Source: Citricoccus sp. K5
Lineage (GTDB): Bacteria > Actinomycetota > Actinomycetes > Actinomycetales > Micrococcaceae
Assembly (NCBI RefSeq): GCF_902506195.1
Contig: NZ_LR732817.1
Location: forward strand, 3,439,407-3,503,406
Length of the DNA stretch: 64,000 nt
Direction: 5' to 3'
Shown one piece after another: positions 7,650 to 15,722 of this stretch. Positions within the stretch are counted from its first letter, which is position 1; every line of letters starts with the position of its first letter. The translations under genes were made by a program, and so were the position numbers. The notes beneath the pieces were generated by a model that worked only from the letters and a program-made list of their open reading frames with translations, searched no databases and was not told where the DNA came from.

Positions 7650-8873
7650 ATGCGTAGAAAGTGCCTTGCCGCCGCTGCCGTGGCGATGATGATGGGACTG
7701 ACGGCCTGCTCCGGTGGCGGGGCCTCCGCCGGTGCTGGGGACACGATTGCGATCGGGGCCGTCCACCCGCTCTCCGGTGGACTGGCCGGCGTCGGCGGGA
7801 TGATGAATGACGGGGCCGCCCTGGCGGTGGAGGACATCAATGAGTCCGGTGGCATCCAGGCGCTGGATGGTGCCCAGCTCGAACTGCGTGACGGGGACAG
7901 CCAGGGCTCGGCCCAGACCGGTCAGAGCGAAGCGCAGCGTCTCATCAGCGAGGGCGCTGTGGCCCTGGTGGGCACCTACCAGAGTGACGTCACCGAGAAC
8001 GTCGCCTCTGCGGCGGAGCGAGCCGACGTCCCCATGGTCATCGATGTCGCCGTCGACGACAAGATCATGGAGCAGGGCTACGAGAACATCTTCCGGATCC
8101 AGCCGAACGCCAGCAGCATGGGCCAGGCCGGTGCAGAGACCCTGGCGGCGATGGGCGAGACCGCAGGCGTGGACGTGGAGAAGGTGGCCTACCTCCACAT
8201 CGAGGGGGCCTTCGGTACCAGCGTGTCCGAAGCCTTCACGGAGGAGGCGGAAGCCCAGGGCATTGAGGTGGTCTCCACGGTCAGTTACCCGGCCACGAAT
8301 TTCTCGGACGCCACCACCCAGGTGAAGCAGGCGTTGAGTGCGGACCCGGACGTCGTCGTGGTCACGGGGTACTACCCGGACAACGTGCTGGTCGCGGAGG
8401 CCGTCCAGGCCCTCAACCCGGACATTCTCGGGGTCTTCGGCATCGCCAGTGGTGCCTTCGACGATTCCTCGTTCCCCACCGATGCCGGGGCCGCAGCCAC
8501 CAACGTCCTCAGCGCCAATTACCACTACGCGGCCACCAGTGAGCGGAGCCAGGACATCCGGGAGCGCTTCGAGGAGAAGTATGGCCGTCCCATGGAGACC
8601 GCAGCCATGCTCTCCTACCAGGCCGTCGAGGTCATCGCCGCCGGCCTGGAGGAGTCCGGGTCAGCTGATCCGGAGGCGCTCCGGGATGCCATCGCCAACA
8701 CCAGCATCGAGGATCCACTGCTGGCCTTCGACGGACCTATCGAGTTCGACGAGACCGGGGAGAACAAGAACGCGACGGTGATCGTCATGCAGTCCCAGGA
8801 CGGGGAGATCGAACAGGTCTTCCCCGAGGAGTTCGCCACGGCGGAACTCATCTTCCCGGCACGGGACCAGTAG
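7650..8873 (+). CDS. ABC transporter substrate-binding lipoprotein, branched-chain amino acid/carboxylate type
   Basis: The 407-residue product has a lipoprotein signal (GLTACSGG, Cys20) and the type I periplasmic-binding fold: IAIGAVHPLSGGLAGVGGMMNDG, ELRDGDSQG, ALVGTYQSDVT, FRIQPNAS and SVSEAFTEEAEAQGIEV. This matches the LivJ/Peripla_BP_6 family. It is followed by two permeases and two ATPases in the LivHMGF order, so it delivers the substrate to a complete importer. Relatives bind branched-chain amino acids, amides, urea or aromatic acids. With racemase, CoA-transferase and lyase genes downstream, a carboxylic acid or amide is likelier here than leucine. Confidence 0.88.
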   Translation: MRRKCLAAAAVAMMMGLTACSGGGASAGAGDTIAIGAVHPLSGGLAGVGGMMNDGAALAVEDINESGGIQALDGAQLELRDGDSQGSAQTGQSEAQRLISEGAVALVGTYQSDVTENVASAAERADVPMVIDVAVDDKIMEQGYENIFRIQPNASSMGQAGAETLAAMGETAGVDVEKVAYLHIEGAFGTSVSEAFTEEAEAQGIEVVSTVSYPATNFSDATTQVKQALSADPDVVVVTGYYPDNVLVAEAVQALNPDILGVFGIASGAFDDSSFPTDAGAAATNVLSANYHYAATSERSQDIRERFEEKYGRPMETAAMLSYQAVEVIAAGLEESGSADPEALRDAIANTSIEDPLLAFDGPIEFDETGENKNATVIVMQSQDGEIEQVFPEEFATAELIFPARDQ

Positions 8874-8951
8874 GTCCACGCGCCCCGGCCCTTGGCGGGC
8901 CGGCGCAACGCCAGCATCAGCAGCATGCCAGTAACGAACAGGGGTGTCAGA

Positions 8952-9959
8952 GTGACACAAACGAGTACAGAGACGAAGGTAGTTCCGCCGGCTCCGCCGC
9001 GGCTCCTTGACAACCGACAACTCAGGATCACCGCCGGGCTCGTCGTGGTGGTCGGCGCGGCCGTGGTCCTCATGTACCTCTTCGGAGGCCAGCCGTCGGG
9101 ACTGCTGACCCAGTCCTTGATCACCGGGGTCCTGTTGGGCGGGGTCTACGCCCTCGTGTCCCTCGGGCTGACGCTGATCTTCGGGGTGCTGGGCATCGTG
9201 AACTTCGCGCAGGGCGCCATGCTGACGATGTCCATGTACATCGTCTTCTTCCTGGCCACGGAGTGGGGGCTGAACCTCTACCTCGCCGCCGCCCTGACCG
9301 TTCCGGTGATGTTCGGATTCGGTTGGCTCGTCCAGTCGACCGTGCTGAACCGCGTGATGGGGGACAGCACCCATGAGCGCCCCTTGCTGGTGACCCTGGG
9401 CCTGTCCCTGCTCATCATCAACGTGCTGTTGATGATCTTCGGCGGACGGCCGGTGAGCGTGGCCTCGCCGGTCGAGGGATCGATCAACGTGATCGGTGCC
9501 CTCGTGGATGTCCCCCGGCTGATCGCCTTCGGGGGCGCGCTGGCCGTGGCCGTGGCGCTGACGCTCATCCTGCGCAAGACCACGCTGGGACTGGCCATCA
9601 GAGCGGTGGCCGCGAACGACGTCGGCGCCTCCTTGGTGGGTGTCAACGTCAAACGCATCTACGCCATGACCTTCGGGGTGGGCGCGACCTGCGTGGCCGT
9701 GGCCGGCGGCCTGATGGTCTCCTTCACCTCCCTGGTGCCGTCAGCCGGCGAGCAGTTCACCACCCTGGCCTTCGTGATCGTGGTGCTGGGAGGCCTGGGC
9801 AGTATCCCCGGTGCCCTGGTAGGCGGTCTGTTCATCGGCCTGGTCCAGACGGTGGGGTCGCTGTACCTCCCCGGTAGCGGTTCGCTGCTGCTCGTCTTCG
9901 GCATCTTCCTCCTCGTCCTCTTCCTCCGGCCCCAGGGTCTGTTTGGAGCCAAGTCATGA
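8952..9959 (+). CDS. ABC transporter permease, LivH type
   Basis: The product is about 335 residues with eight or more membrane helices. The family pattern is clear: GVLLGGVYALVSLGLTLIFGVLGIVNFAQGAML, then LRKTTLGLAIRAVAANDVGASLVGVNV (cytoplasmic coupling loop) and VLGGLGSIPGALVGGLFIGL. I chose GTG 8952 because AGGGGTG sits about 7 bases upstream; an in-frame ATG at 8925 has no ribosome site. Its stop overlaps the next start (ATGA at 9956). It forms one half of the membrane pore with the following LivM-type subunit. Confidence 0.88.
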   Translation: MTQTSTETKVVPPAPPRLLDNRQLRITAGLVVVVGAAVVLMYLFGGQPSGLLTQSLITGVLLGGVYALVSLGLTLIFGVLGIVNFAQGAMLTMSMYIVFFLATEWGLNLYLAAALTVPVMFGFGWLVQSTVLNRVMGDSTHERPLLVTLGLSLLIINVLLMIFGGRPVSVASPVEGSINVIGALVDVPRLIAFGGALAVAVALTLILRKTTLGLAIRAVAANDVGASLVGVNVKRIYAMTFGVGATCVAVAGGLMVSFTSLVPSAGEQFTTLAFVIVVLGGLGSIPGALVGGLFIGLVQTVGSLYLPGSGSLLLVFGIFLLVLFLRPQGLFGAKS

Positions 9960-11008
9960 GCGCCACCACCGAGTCACCGCGAGGCACCAAGCTGCCCTCC
10001 GCACTGCCCCAGCGGACCCACGACGGCGCCCGGCGCCAGTACATCTACCTGGCGGTCGGGCTGGTCGTGCTGTTCTTCCTGCCCTTCGTCCTGCCGGAGT
10101 CCAGCCAGCCGGTCCTCGTCCGAACCCTGATCTACGGCATCATGGCCGTCGGCTGGAACCTGATGAGCGGCTATGGCGGCATGTTCAGCTTCGGGCACGC
10201 GGCGTTCTTCGGCGTCGGCGCCTATACGGACGCGGTCCTGCTGACCAATTTCGGCATCTCCCCGTGGATCGCCATGATCATCGGTGCGGTGTTCTCCGCA
10301 GGGGTGGGCGTGCTCATCGCCTACCTGTGCCTGCGATACAAGTTGGCCGGCTCCTACTTCGCGCTGGCGACGTTCGCCTTCGCCCAGATGTTCCTGCTCC
10401 TGGCCCAGAACCTGGAACTGGTCAACCGCACGGAGGGCATCAACATCCCCCTGCTCCCAGAGGACTCCTGGGCCATGCTCCAGTTCGGGCAGGACAGCTT
10501 CAACTACTACTGGATCCCTTTGCTGCTCCTGGCGGCTGCCGTGGCAGTCACCATTGCCTTCGTCTACTCCCGGCCGGGCCGGTACACGCAGGCCATCAGG
10601 GACGACCCCGTGGCGGCAGAATCCCTGGGCATTCCCATCATGAAGTACCGGCTGATCACGGTGGCGCTGAGCTGTGCCATCACCTCCATCGCCGGGTCCT
10701 ATTACACCCAGTACTACCTCTTCGTCGGTCCGGAGCAGGCGTTCAGCATGCATGTCTCCACGGATGCGATCGTTCCCGCCGTGATCGGCGGGGTGGGGAC
10801 CATCTGGGGCCCGCTGATCGGGGCCGCCGTCGTGGGCCCCCTGTCCGAGCTGGTGGCCGCGGTGGTCCGCAACCCGCCGCCGTTCCTGGAGTTCCTCCAG
10901 GGCGTCAGCGGCCTTGACGTGGCCATCTACGCGGTGCTGCTGATCGTCATCGTCGTGTTCCTGCCCAAGGGCATCTACGGAACCATCCGGGAAAGGCTTC
11001 GCAAATGA
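9956..11008 (+). CDS. ABC transporter permease, LivM type
   Basis: The 350-residue product is a polytopic membrane protein with LivM hallmarks: GYGGMFSFGHAAFFGVGAYT, GSYFALATFAFAQM, RDDPVAAESLGIPIMKYRL (coupling helix) and IGGVGTIWGPLIGAAVVG. It overlaps both neighbours by four bases, so LivH, LivM and LivG are translationally coupled. Its role is the second transmembrane subunit of the island 1 importer. Confidence 0.88.
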   Translation: MSATTESPRGTKLPSALPQRTHDGARRQYIYLAVGLVVLFFLPFVLPESSQPVLVRTLIYGIMAVGWNLMSGYGGMFSFGHAAFFGVGAYTDAVLLTNFGISPWIAMIIGAVFSAGVGVLIAYLCLRYKLAGSYFALATFAFAQMFLLLAQNLELVNRTEGINIPLLPEDSWAMLQFGQDSFNYYWIPLLLLAAAVAVTIAFVYSRPGRYTQAIRDDPVAAESLGIPIMKYRLITVALSCAITSIAGSYYTQYYLFVGPEQAFSMHVSTDAIVPAVIGGVGTIWGPLIGAAVVGPLSELVAAVVRNPPPFLEFLQGVSGLDVAIYAVLLIVIVVFLPKGIYGTIRERLRK

Positions 11009-11721
11009 GCATCCTGAAACTCGAGGGGCTGTCCAAGTCCTTCGGCGGCCTGCGCGCACTGCGGGACGTCACCGTGGAGATCCCGGAACGGGAGTTCTTC
11101 GGCATCATCGGCCCCAACGGCGCCGGTAAGACCACCCTGTTCTCCGTCATCGCAGGGCAGCTCGGGCCGACGTCCGGCCGCGTCGTCTTCGATGGTCAGG
11201 ACATCACGGGCTGGTCGGCGGACAAGATCGCCGGCGCCGGCCTGGTCCGGACCTTCCAGCTGATGCGGCCGTTCGAGTCCATGTCCGTCCTGGACAACGT
11301 CTCCATCGCCTCTCACCGCCGGTTCCGCTCCACCGCGAAGGCCCGCGACCATGCGGCCGAGGTCATCGAGCGGGTGGGGTTGAGCCAGTATCTCAACAAG
11401 ATGTCCGGGACGCTGCCCACCGCGGGGCTCAAACGCCTCGAGCTGGCCCGCGCCCTGGCCCTGGAGCCGAAGGTCCTGCTGCTGGACGAGGTTCTGGCCG
11501 GACTGGTCCCCACGGAGCGGGCGCCGATCATCGACCTGTTGCGGGACATCCACCGAGACGGGGTCACCGTCATGTTCGTGGAACACATCATGGCAGCCGT
11601 GATGGCGCTGTCGGAACGTCTCCTGGTCATGCACGAGGGGGCCGAACTGACCCTCGGCGTGCCCAAGGATGTCGTCCAGGACCCACGGGTCATCGAAGCT
11701 TATCTCGGAGAGGATTTCTGA
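11005..11721 (+). CDS. ABC transporter ATP-binding protein, LivG type
   Basis: The 238-residue product has Walker A GPNGAGKTT, the LivG-specific GLVRTFQLMRPF, Walker B VLLLDEVLAGL and a switch histidine in VMFVEHIM. The ABC signature is divergent, LPTAGLKRLELARAL instead of LSGGQ, as is common in the LivG subgroup. Stop and next start overlap at 11721. With LivF it makes the asymmetric ATPase dimer that powers uptake. Confidence 0.88.
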   Translation: MSILKLEGLSKSFGGLRALRDVTVEIPEREFFGIIGPNGAGKTTLFSVIAGQLGPTSGRVVFDGQDITGWSADKIAGAGLVRTFQLMRPFESMSVLDNVSIASHRRFRSTAKARDHAAEVIERVGLSQYLNKMSGTLPTAGLKRLELARALALEPKVLLLDEVLAGLVPTERAPIIDLLRDIHRDGVTVMFVEHIMAAVMALSERLLVMHEGAELTLGVPKDVVQDPRVIEAYLGEDF

Positions 11722-12425
11722 TGTTCCTCCAACTCGATTCCGTCACTGCCGGATACCGCCGCCTGGACATCGTCCACGATCTCAACTTCCACGTCGAGCG
11801 CGGGGAGATCGTCTCCATCATCGGGGCCAACGGGGCCGGCAAGACCACGACTCTGCGCGCCATCGCCGGGCTGATCAACACCCGCAGCGGGCGGATCCGA
11901 CTGGATGGTGAAGAGGTCCAGAACCAGCGCCCCGATCAGATCGTCAAGAACGGGATGGTCCACGTGGCACAGGACCGAGCCCTGTTCGGTGACCTGGCCG
12001 TGCACGAGAACCTCACCATGGGCGCCTTCACCCAGCCCAAGTCCACCATCCGGGAGTCGTTGGAGCAGGTGTTCGAGCTCTTTCCGATCCTGCGGGAGCG
12101 TCGCATGCAGCGGGCCAACACCATGTCCGGCGGTCAGCAGCAGATGCTGGCGATCGGGCGGGCGTTGATGGCCCGGCCCACGTGCCTCACCCTGGATGAA
12201 CCCTCCATCGGCCTGGCCCCCAACCTGGTGGCCCAAGTGCTGGAGGCCATCAAGCGCATCCGGGACGCCGGGGTGACCGTGCTGATCGTGGAGCAGAACG
12301 CCGCCCAGGCCCTGGCGATCTCGGACCGCGCCTACGTCATGGAGAGCGGATCCATCGTCCTGGAAGGGACGGGCCAGGAACTGAATGACAGCGCCGAGGT
12401 CCGCAAGGCCTACCTGGGCATGTGA
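11721..12425 (+). CDS. ABC transporter ATP-binding protein, LivF type
   Basis: The 234-residue product has Walker A GANGAGKTTTLRAI, the LivF-type Q-loop replacement VHVAQDRALFGDLAVHENL, signature MSGGQQQMLAIGRAL, Walker B CLTLDEPSIGLAP and switch region LIVEQNAAQAL. It completes the importer that begins at 7650. The next gene starts 59 bases later with no terminator in between, so catabolic genes are probably read on the same transcript. Confidence 0.88.
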   Translation: MFLQLDSVTAGYRRLDIVHDLNFHVERGEIVSIIGANGAGKTTTLRAIAGLINTRSGRIRLDGEEVQNQRPDQIVKNGMVHVAQDRALFGDLAVHENLTMGAFTQPKSTIRESLEQVFELFPILRERRMQRANTMSGGQQQMLAIGRALMARPTCLTLDEPSIGLAPNLVAQVLEAIKRIRDAGVTVLIVEQNAAQALAISDRAYVMESGSIVLEGTGQELNDSAEVRKAYLGM

Positions 12426-12484
12426 CCCGGTTGCCGAACCTGACGCACGACCTGCTCGGTGCTACACCCTGAGATGAGGAAGAC

Positions 12485-13162
12485 ATGAAACTGCTGGCCA
12501 TCACGCCGATCGCTGTATCGTCCGAAGAACTGTCACGGAGGCAAGCCCGCTATGCGAGGCTGTGTCCGCCGGGCGTGACGATCCGCCTGGAAGCTCTGGG
12601 CGTCGGCTCGGACATCCCGGGGGCCTTGGACACCCCAGAAGACATCGAGGCGTCCGAACAGGCGTTGCTGCACCGGTTCCGCGACGCAGATCCCACGGGC
12701 GTGGACGCATTCCTGCCCGACTGCGTCCTGGACCCGACGGTGGACGCGGCGGATGCCGGCTTCTCCCGGCCGGTGCTGGGGCTGCTCAAGTTGACCGGCC
12801 ACGTTCTGGCCGGCCAGGGATTGCGGGTGGGCGCCCTGGCCCGCAACGAGGCCATCGCCTCGGAACTGGACCGGAAGTATGCATCGTACGGTCTAGCCCC
12901 GATCGTGGGCGGAACCCGCGTGCTGGGACTGTCGGTGGAGGACATCGCGGACGACCAGGCCTGGCAGTCCGCCGTCGAGAGGCGGCTGGGTGACACCGAC
13001 GCGGACGTGGCCATCAACGGCTGCTCCGCGGTGGAGGTCAGCCCCAGCGGCCGCCGGCCTGTGGTGGTCGATCCGACAGCGGTGGCCCTGCAGCTGCTGG
13101 AACTGCACCAGCGGACCCTGGGGGGCGCCCTCGCCGTCCCAGCCGGCCAGCACCGTGGATAG
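12485..13162 (+). CDS. Asp/Glu/hydantoin racemase superfamily protein
   Basis: The 225-residue product has the two-lobed family layout with both catalytic cysteines in place: FLPDCVLDP (about Cys79) and AINGCSAVEV (about Cys180). Members include aspartate, glutamate and hydantoin racemases, maleate isomerase and arylmalonate decarboxylase, all using the Cys pair for proton transfer. The N-terminal KLLAITPIAV resembles hydantoin-racemase/maleate-isomerase types. The nearby dihydropyrimidinase-like amidohydrolase favours a cyclic amide or hydantoin substrate; the CoA-lyase and CoA-transferase favour an unsaturated dicarboxylate. I cannot choose between these. Confidence 0.72.
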   Translation: MKLLAITPIAVSSEELSRRQARYARLCPPGVTIRLEALGVGSDIPGALDTPEDIEASEQALLHRFRDADPTGVDAFLPDCVLDPTVDAADAGFSRPVLGLLKLTGHVLAGQGLRVGALARNEAIASELDRKYASYGLAPIVGGTRVLGLSVEDIADDQAWQSAVERRLGDTDADVAINGCSAVEVSPSGRRPVVVDPTAVALQLLELHQRTLGGALAVPAGQHRG

Positions 13163-13178
13163 TGGTTCCACAGCTCCG

Positions 13179-14558
13179 ATGTCCGATGAGACCAGGCATG
13201 CCTGCATCAAGGCGGTGGATGGGTTGGCCGCCTTCGCCGAAGGCCTGTCCCCTGAGGACGTGCCAGCCCGGGTCCGTGAACGGCTGCAGACCATGCTGAT
13301 CGATCTGTTTGGGGTCACGGCAGCCGGACACCGCATCCCGGAGATGCGTGCCTTGATCGAAGCGTGGAAACCCGCCTCCGGCACTGTCCCGCTGATCGGC
13401 ACCGATGCGCGTGCTGACCCGGACGCGGCAACGCTGCTCAACGCGACGGCGGCCTGCGCGCTGGAGTTGGATGAGGGGAACAAGCATGCCCGGGGGCACC
13501 CTGCCGTGCACGTCGTCTTCGCTGCCATGGCTGCAGCGCAGACGGCCGAATCGGCCGTCACCGGGCGACGTTTCCTGACAGCGGTGGCTGCCGGCTACGA
13601 GGTGGCTGCACGCTTCGGAGCCGCTGTGGAACGGGACCCCCGGTGGCACACCCACGGACACTGGGGTGCCACTGGCGCGGCCTGTGCAGCAGCGCTGATC
13701 CAGGGTGCCTCGACGGCCGAGGTCGCCGCGGCCATCGACTCCGCCGCCGGATTGGTCCATGCAACACCGTGGGAGATGGTTCTGGACGGAAACTTCACCC
13801 GGAACCTGTGGGCGGGAGGCGCCAATATCGCCGGCCTGAACGCTGTCCGGCTGGCGCGGTCCGGTCTCGTCAGCAACAGGGGCGCCGCAGCGTCAACACT
13901 GGGTGGACTCATCGGGACCCTGGACCCGTCAGGGCTGACCGAAGGACTCGGGCAGGTCTGGTTGCTGGAGCAGGGTTACAGCAAGAGGCATGCCTCCTGC
14001 TCCTACACGCATGCCGCCGTCGACCTCGTCCAAGAACTGAGGCGCGAGCATTCCTTCACGGCGGCCGAGGTGACCGCCGTGGCGGTGGCAACGCATTCGC
14101 TGGCCAAGCCGCTCCTCGGGCGGGATGTCCGCAACCGTCTCTCGGCCATGTTCTCCCTGCCCTTCGTGGTGGCCACGGCGATGCTGCACGAGGTGGTGGA
14201 CCCGGACACGATGGACCCGGAGTCTCCGGGTTTCGAAGCCACGCGACCATTCATGGACAAGGTCTCTGTGCACGTGGAACCGGAGTTCGACGAGCGGCTG
14301 CCCGGCGAGCGGTGGGCCCGGGTGCGGATTGAGTTGGCCGATGGAACGGTCCTGGAAGGATCCCAGCCCAACCCCATCGGGGACACCGATTTCGAGCCTT
14401 TGGACCGAGCGCAGACGGTCGCCAAGATCAAGTCACTGATCGGCGCTGAGGCGACCGGGCGGGTCATCGACGCGGTCCACCATCTGGCATCGGACGCTGA
14501 GGCTCGTTCTGCCCTGGGCTCACTGCATCGAGATGTTCCAGTGAACGAAACGCATTAG
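13179..14558 (+). CDS. MmgE/PrpD family protein (copy A)
   Basis: The 459-residue product has the usual family length. It carries LIDLFGVTAAGHRIPEM near the N-terminus, ALELDEGNKHARGHPAVHV (the D-GN-H substrate region), HTHGHWGATGAACAAA, and KRHASCSYTHAAVDL in the C-terminal half. The family contains 2-methylcitrate dehydratase, cis-aconitate decarboxylase and iminodisuccinate epimerase. Start is either ATG 13179 or GTG 13155, which would overlap the racemase stop; neither has a strong ribosome site. A second, different PrpD protein lies at 17715, so the pathway may need two dehydration or epimerisation steps, or the pair may work together. Confidence 0.78.
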   Translation: MSDETRHACIKAVDGLAAFAEGLSPEDVPARVRERLQTMLIDLFGVTAAGHRIPEMRALIEAWKPASGTVPLIGTDARADPDAATLLNATAACALELDEGNKHARGHPAVHVVFAAMAAAQTAESAVTGRRFLTAVAAGYEVAARFGAAVERDPRWHTHGHWGATGAACAAALIQGASTAEVAAAIDSAAGLVHATPWEMVLDGNFTRNLWAGGANIAGLNAVRLARSGLVSNRGAAASTLGGLIGTLDPSGLTEGLGQVWLLEQGYSKRHASCSYTHAAVDLVQELRREHSFTAAEVTAVAVATHSLAKPLLGRDVRNRLSAMFSLPFVVATAMLHEVVDPDTMDPESPGFEATRPFMDKVSVHVEPEFDERLPGERWARVRIELADGTVLEGSQPNPIGDTDFEPLDRAQTVAKIKSLIGAEATGRVIDAVHHLASDAEARSALGSLHRDVPVNETH

Positions 14559-14622
14559 GTGGACGTCAAGAGTGAGGGTGGCGGCGGGGTGGGGAGCGAA
14601 GCCGCAGTGTTACCGCAATCCC

Positions 14623-14652
14623 TTGACTTGGCAGGCGACAACGATCTAGCGT
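14623..14652 (+). promoter_or_regulatory. Probable sigma-70-type promoter for the CoA lyase transcription unit
   Basis: TTGACT at 14623-14628 and TAGCGT at 14647-14652 are separated by 18 bases, in the only sizeable gap (about 165 bases) inside the island. The operator at 14676 lies just downstream, about where transcription would begin, which suits repression by roadblock. Confidence 0.45.
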
Positions 14653-14675
14653 GATCACTATCGCAAAGGCCTTCG

Positions 14676-14696
14676 TCGTTCCACTTATAGGAACGA
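14676..14696. promoter_or_regulatory. Perfect inverted-repeat operator, TCGTTCC-N7-GGAACGA
   Basis: Two perfect 7-bp arms are separated by seven bases, 28 bases before the chosen GTG start of the CoA lyase. Size and GGAAC core suit an IclR-type dimer site, and the IclR gene of this island is at 5164. One matching half-site (GGAACGA) occurs at 5978-5984, upstream of that iclR gene. Binding by that regulator is inference. Confidence 0.6.
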
Positions 14697-14723
14697 AGGC
14701 GACGACTATTGACTGGAGTCTTT

Positions 14724-15722
14724 GTGACTCCGGACCTGACGACGGGTATGGCAGTGAACGATGATGTGAGGAGTCAGGGGCTGACGGACACCGCCGCCGT
14801 GGCGTGGCCGGCGTCGTGGCTCTACGTCCCGGCCAGCAAACCGTCACTCTTCACCAAAGGGGCAGGATCAGACGCCGAAGCCCTGATCCTAGATCTCGAG
14901 GACTCGGTGCCTCAACCGGAGAAGGGACAGGCCCGCAGGGAACTGAAAGAGTGGCTGACGGCCAACGCGTTGGACGCTGATGGTGGGCCCCGTGGTTCAG
15001 CCCACGGCAAACCGGTCTGGGTCCGCGTCAACGCCGAACAGATCTCCGAGGACGCAGCCGCCGTGATGGGCCCGGAGGGCGTGGCCCTCTGCGCCGGCAT
15101 CATCCTGGCCAAGGCTGAACCCACCGTCGTGACAGAGCTGGAGGACATCACCGGCGGCCGGCTTCCGGTGATCGGCCTCGTGGAGAGTGCCGCCGGACTG
15201 AAGGGACTCGATCAGATGGCTGCCTCACCGTCCGTGGAGACGTTCGGGCTCGGTGAAGTGGATCTGCTGGCCGACCTCCGGATGCGGCGGAGCCCTGCGG
15301 CGGAGGCCGCCGTGGACGCCATCCGCCTTCAGGTGGTCGTGACCTGTGCGGCGGCCGGTATCCGGGCCCCTCTGGCCCCGACCTCCACCGACTTCCGGGA
15401 CCTGGGCGCCTTCGCGGAGACCACGCGGAAGTTCCAGGACCTGGGGTTCCGGGCCCGTACAGCCATCCACCCCGGACAGTGCCCGGTCATCAACTCCGTC
15501 TTCACACCCACGGCGGAGGACGTCACGGCGGCCCGGCGCATCCTGGACCACTCGGCACAGGCCTCCGGGGGAGTCACCCTGGACGACTCGGGCCGCCTCA
15601 TCGATGCCGCCGTCGTCCGCGGTGCACTCGAAACCCTTGAGAGAGCCACCGCGGACCGAGAGCACCCGGACACCTCCGCCCTGCTCGCGCAGGGCCCATC
15701 CTCGTCACGAAGGAGAAACTGA
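14724..15722 (+). CDS. HpcH/HpaI-family CoA-ester lyase (CitE-like)
   Basis: The product is about 332 residues with the CitE pattern: SWLYVPASKPSLF, ALILDLEDSVPQPEK (metal-binding DLED), WVRVNAEQ, PVIGLVESAAGL (Glu ligand), FGLGEVDLLADL (Asp ligand) and TAIHPGQCPVI. The family cleaves malyl-, citramalyl- or related CoA esters into acetyl-CoA plus a ketoacid. I prefer GTG 14724 since TGGAG lies about 7 bases upstream; TTG 14709 and ATG 14748 are alternatives. Its stop overlaps the CoA-transferase start, so activation and cleavage of the same acid are probably coupled. It may be under the operator at 14676. Confidence 0.8.
   Translation: MTPDLTTGMAVNDDVRSQGLTDTAAVAWPASWLYVPASKPSLFTKGAGSDAEALILDLEDSVPQPEKGQARRELKEWLTANALDADGGPRGSAHGKPVWVRVNAEQISEDAAAVMGPEGVALCAGIILAKAEPTVVTELEDITGGRLPVIGLVESAAGLKGLDQMAASPSVETFGLGEVDLLADLRMRRSPAAEAAVDAIRLQVVVTCAAAGIRAPLAPTSTDFRDLGAFAETTRKFQDLGFRARTAIHPGQCPVINSVFTPTAEDVTAARRILDHSAQASGGVTLDDSGRLIDAAVVRGALETLERATADREHPDTSALLAQGPSSSRRRN

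Noticed and set aside
9974-11059. A 361-codon open frame on the minus strand
   Set aside because: It is the mirror of the LivM gene. Its Gln/Asp/Gly-rich composition and lack of motifs mark it as a shadow.
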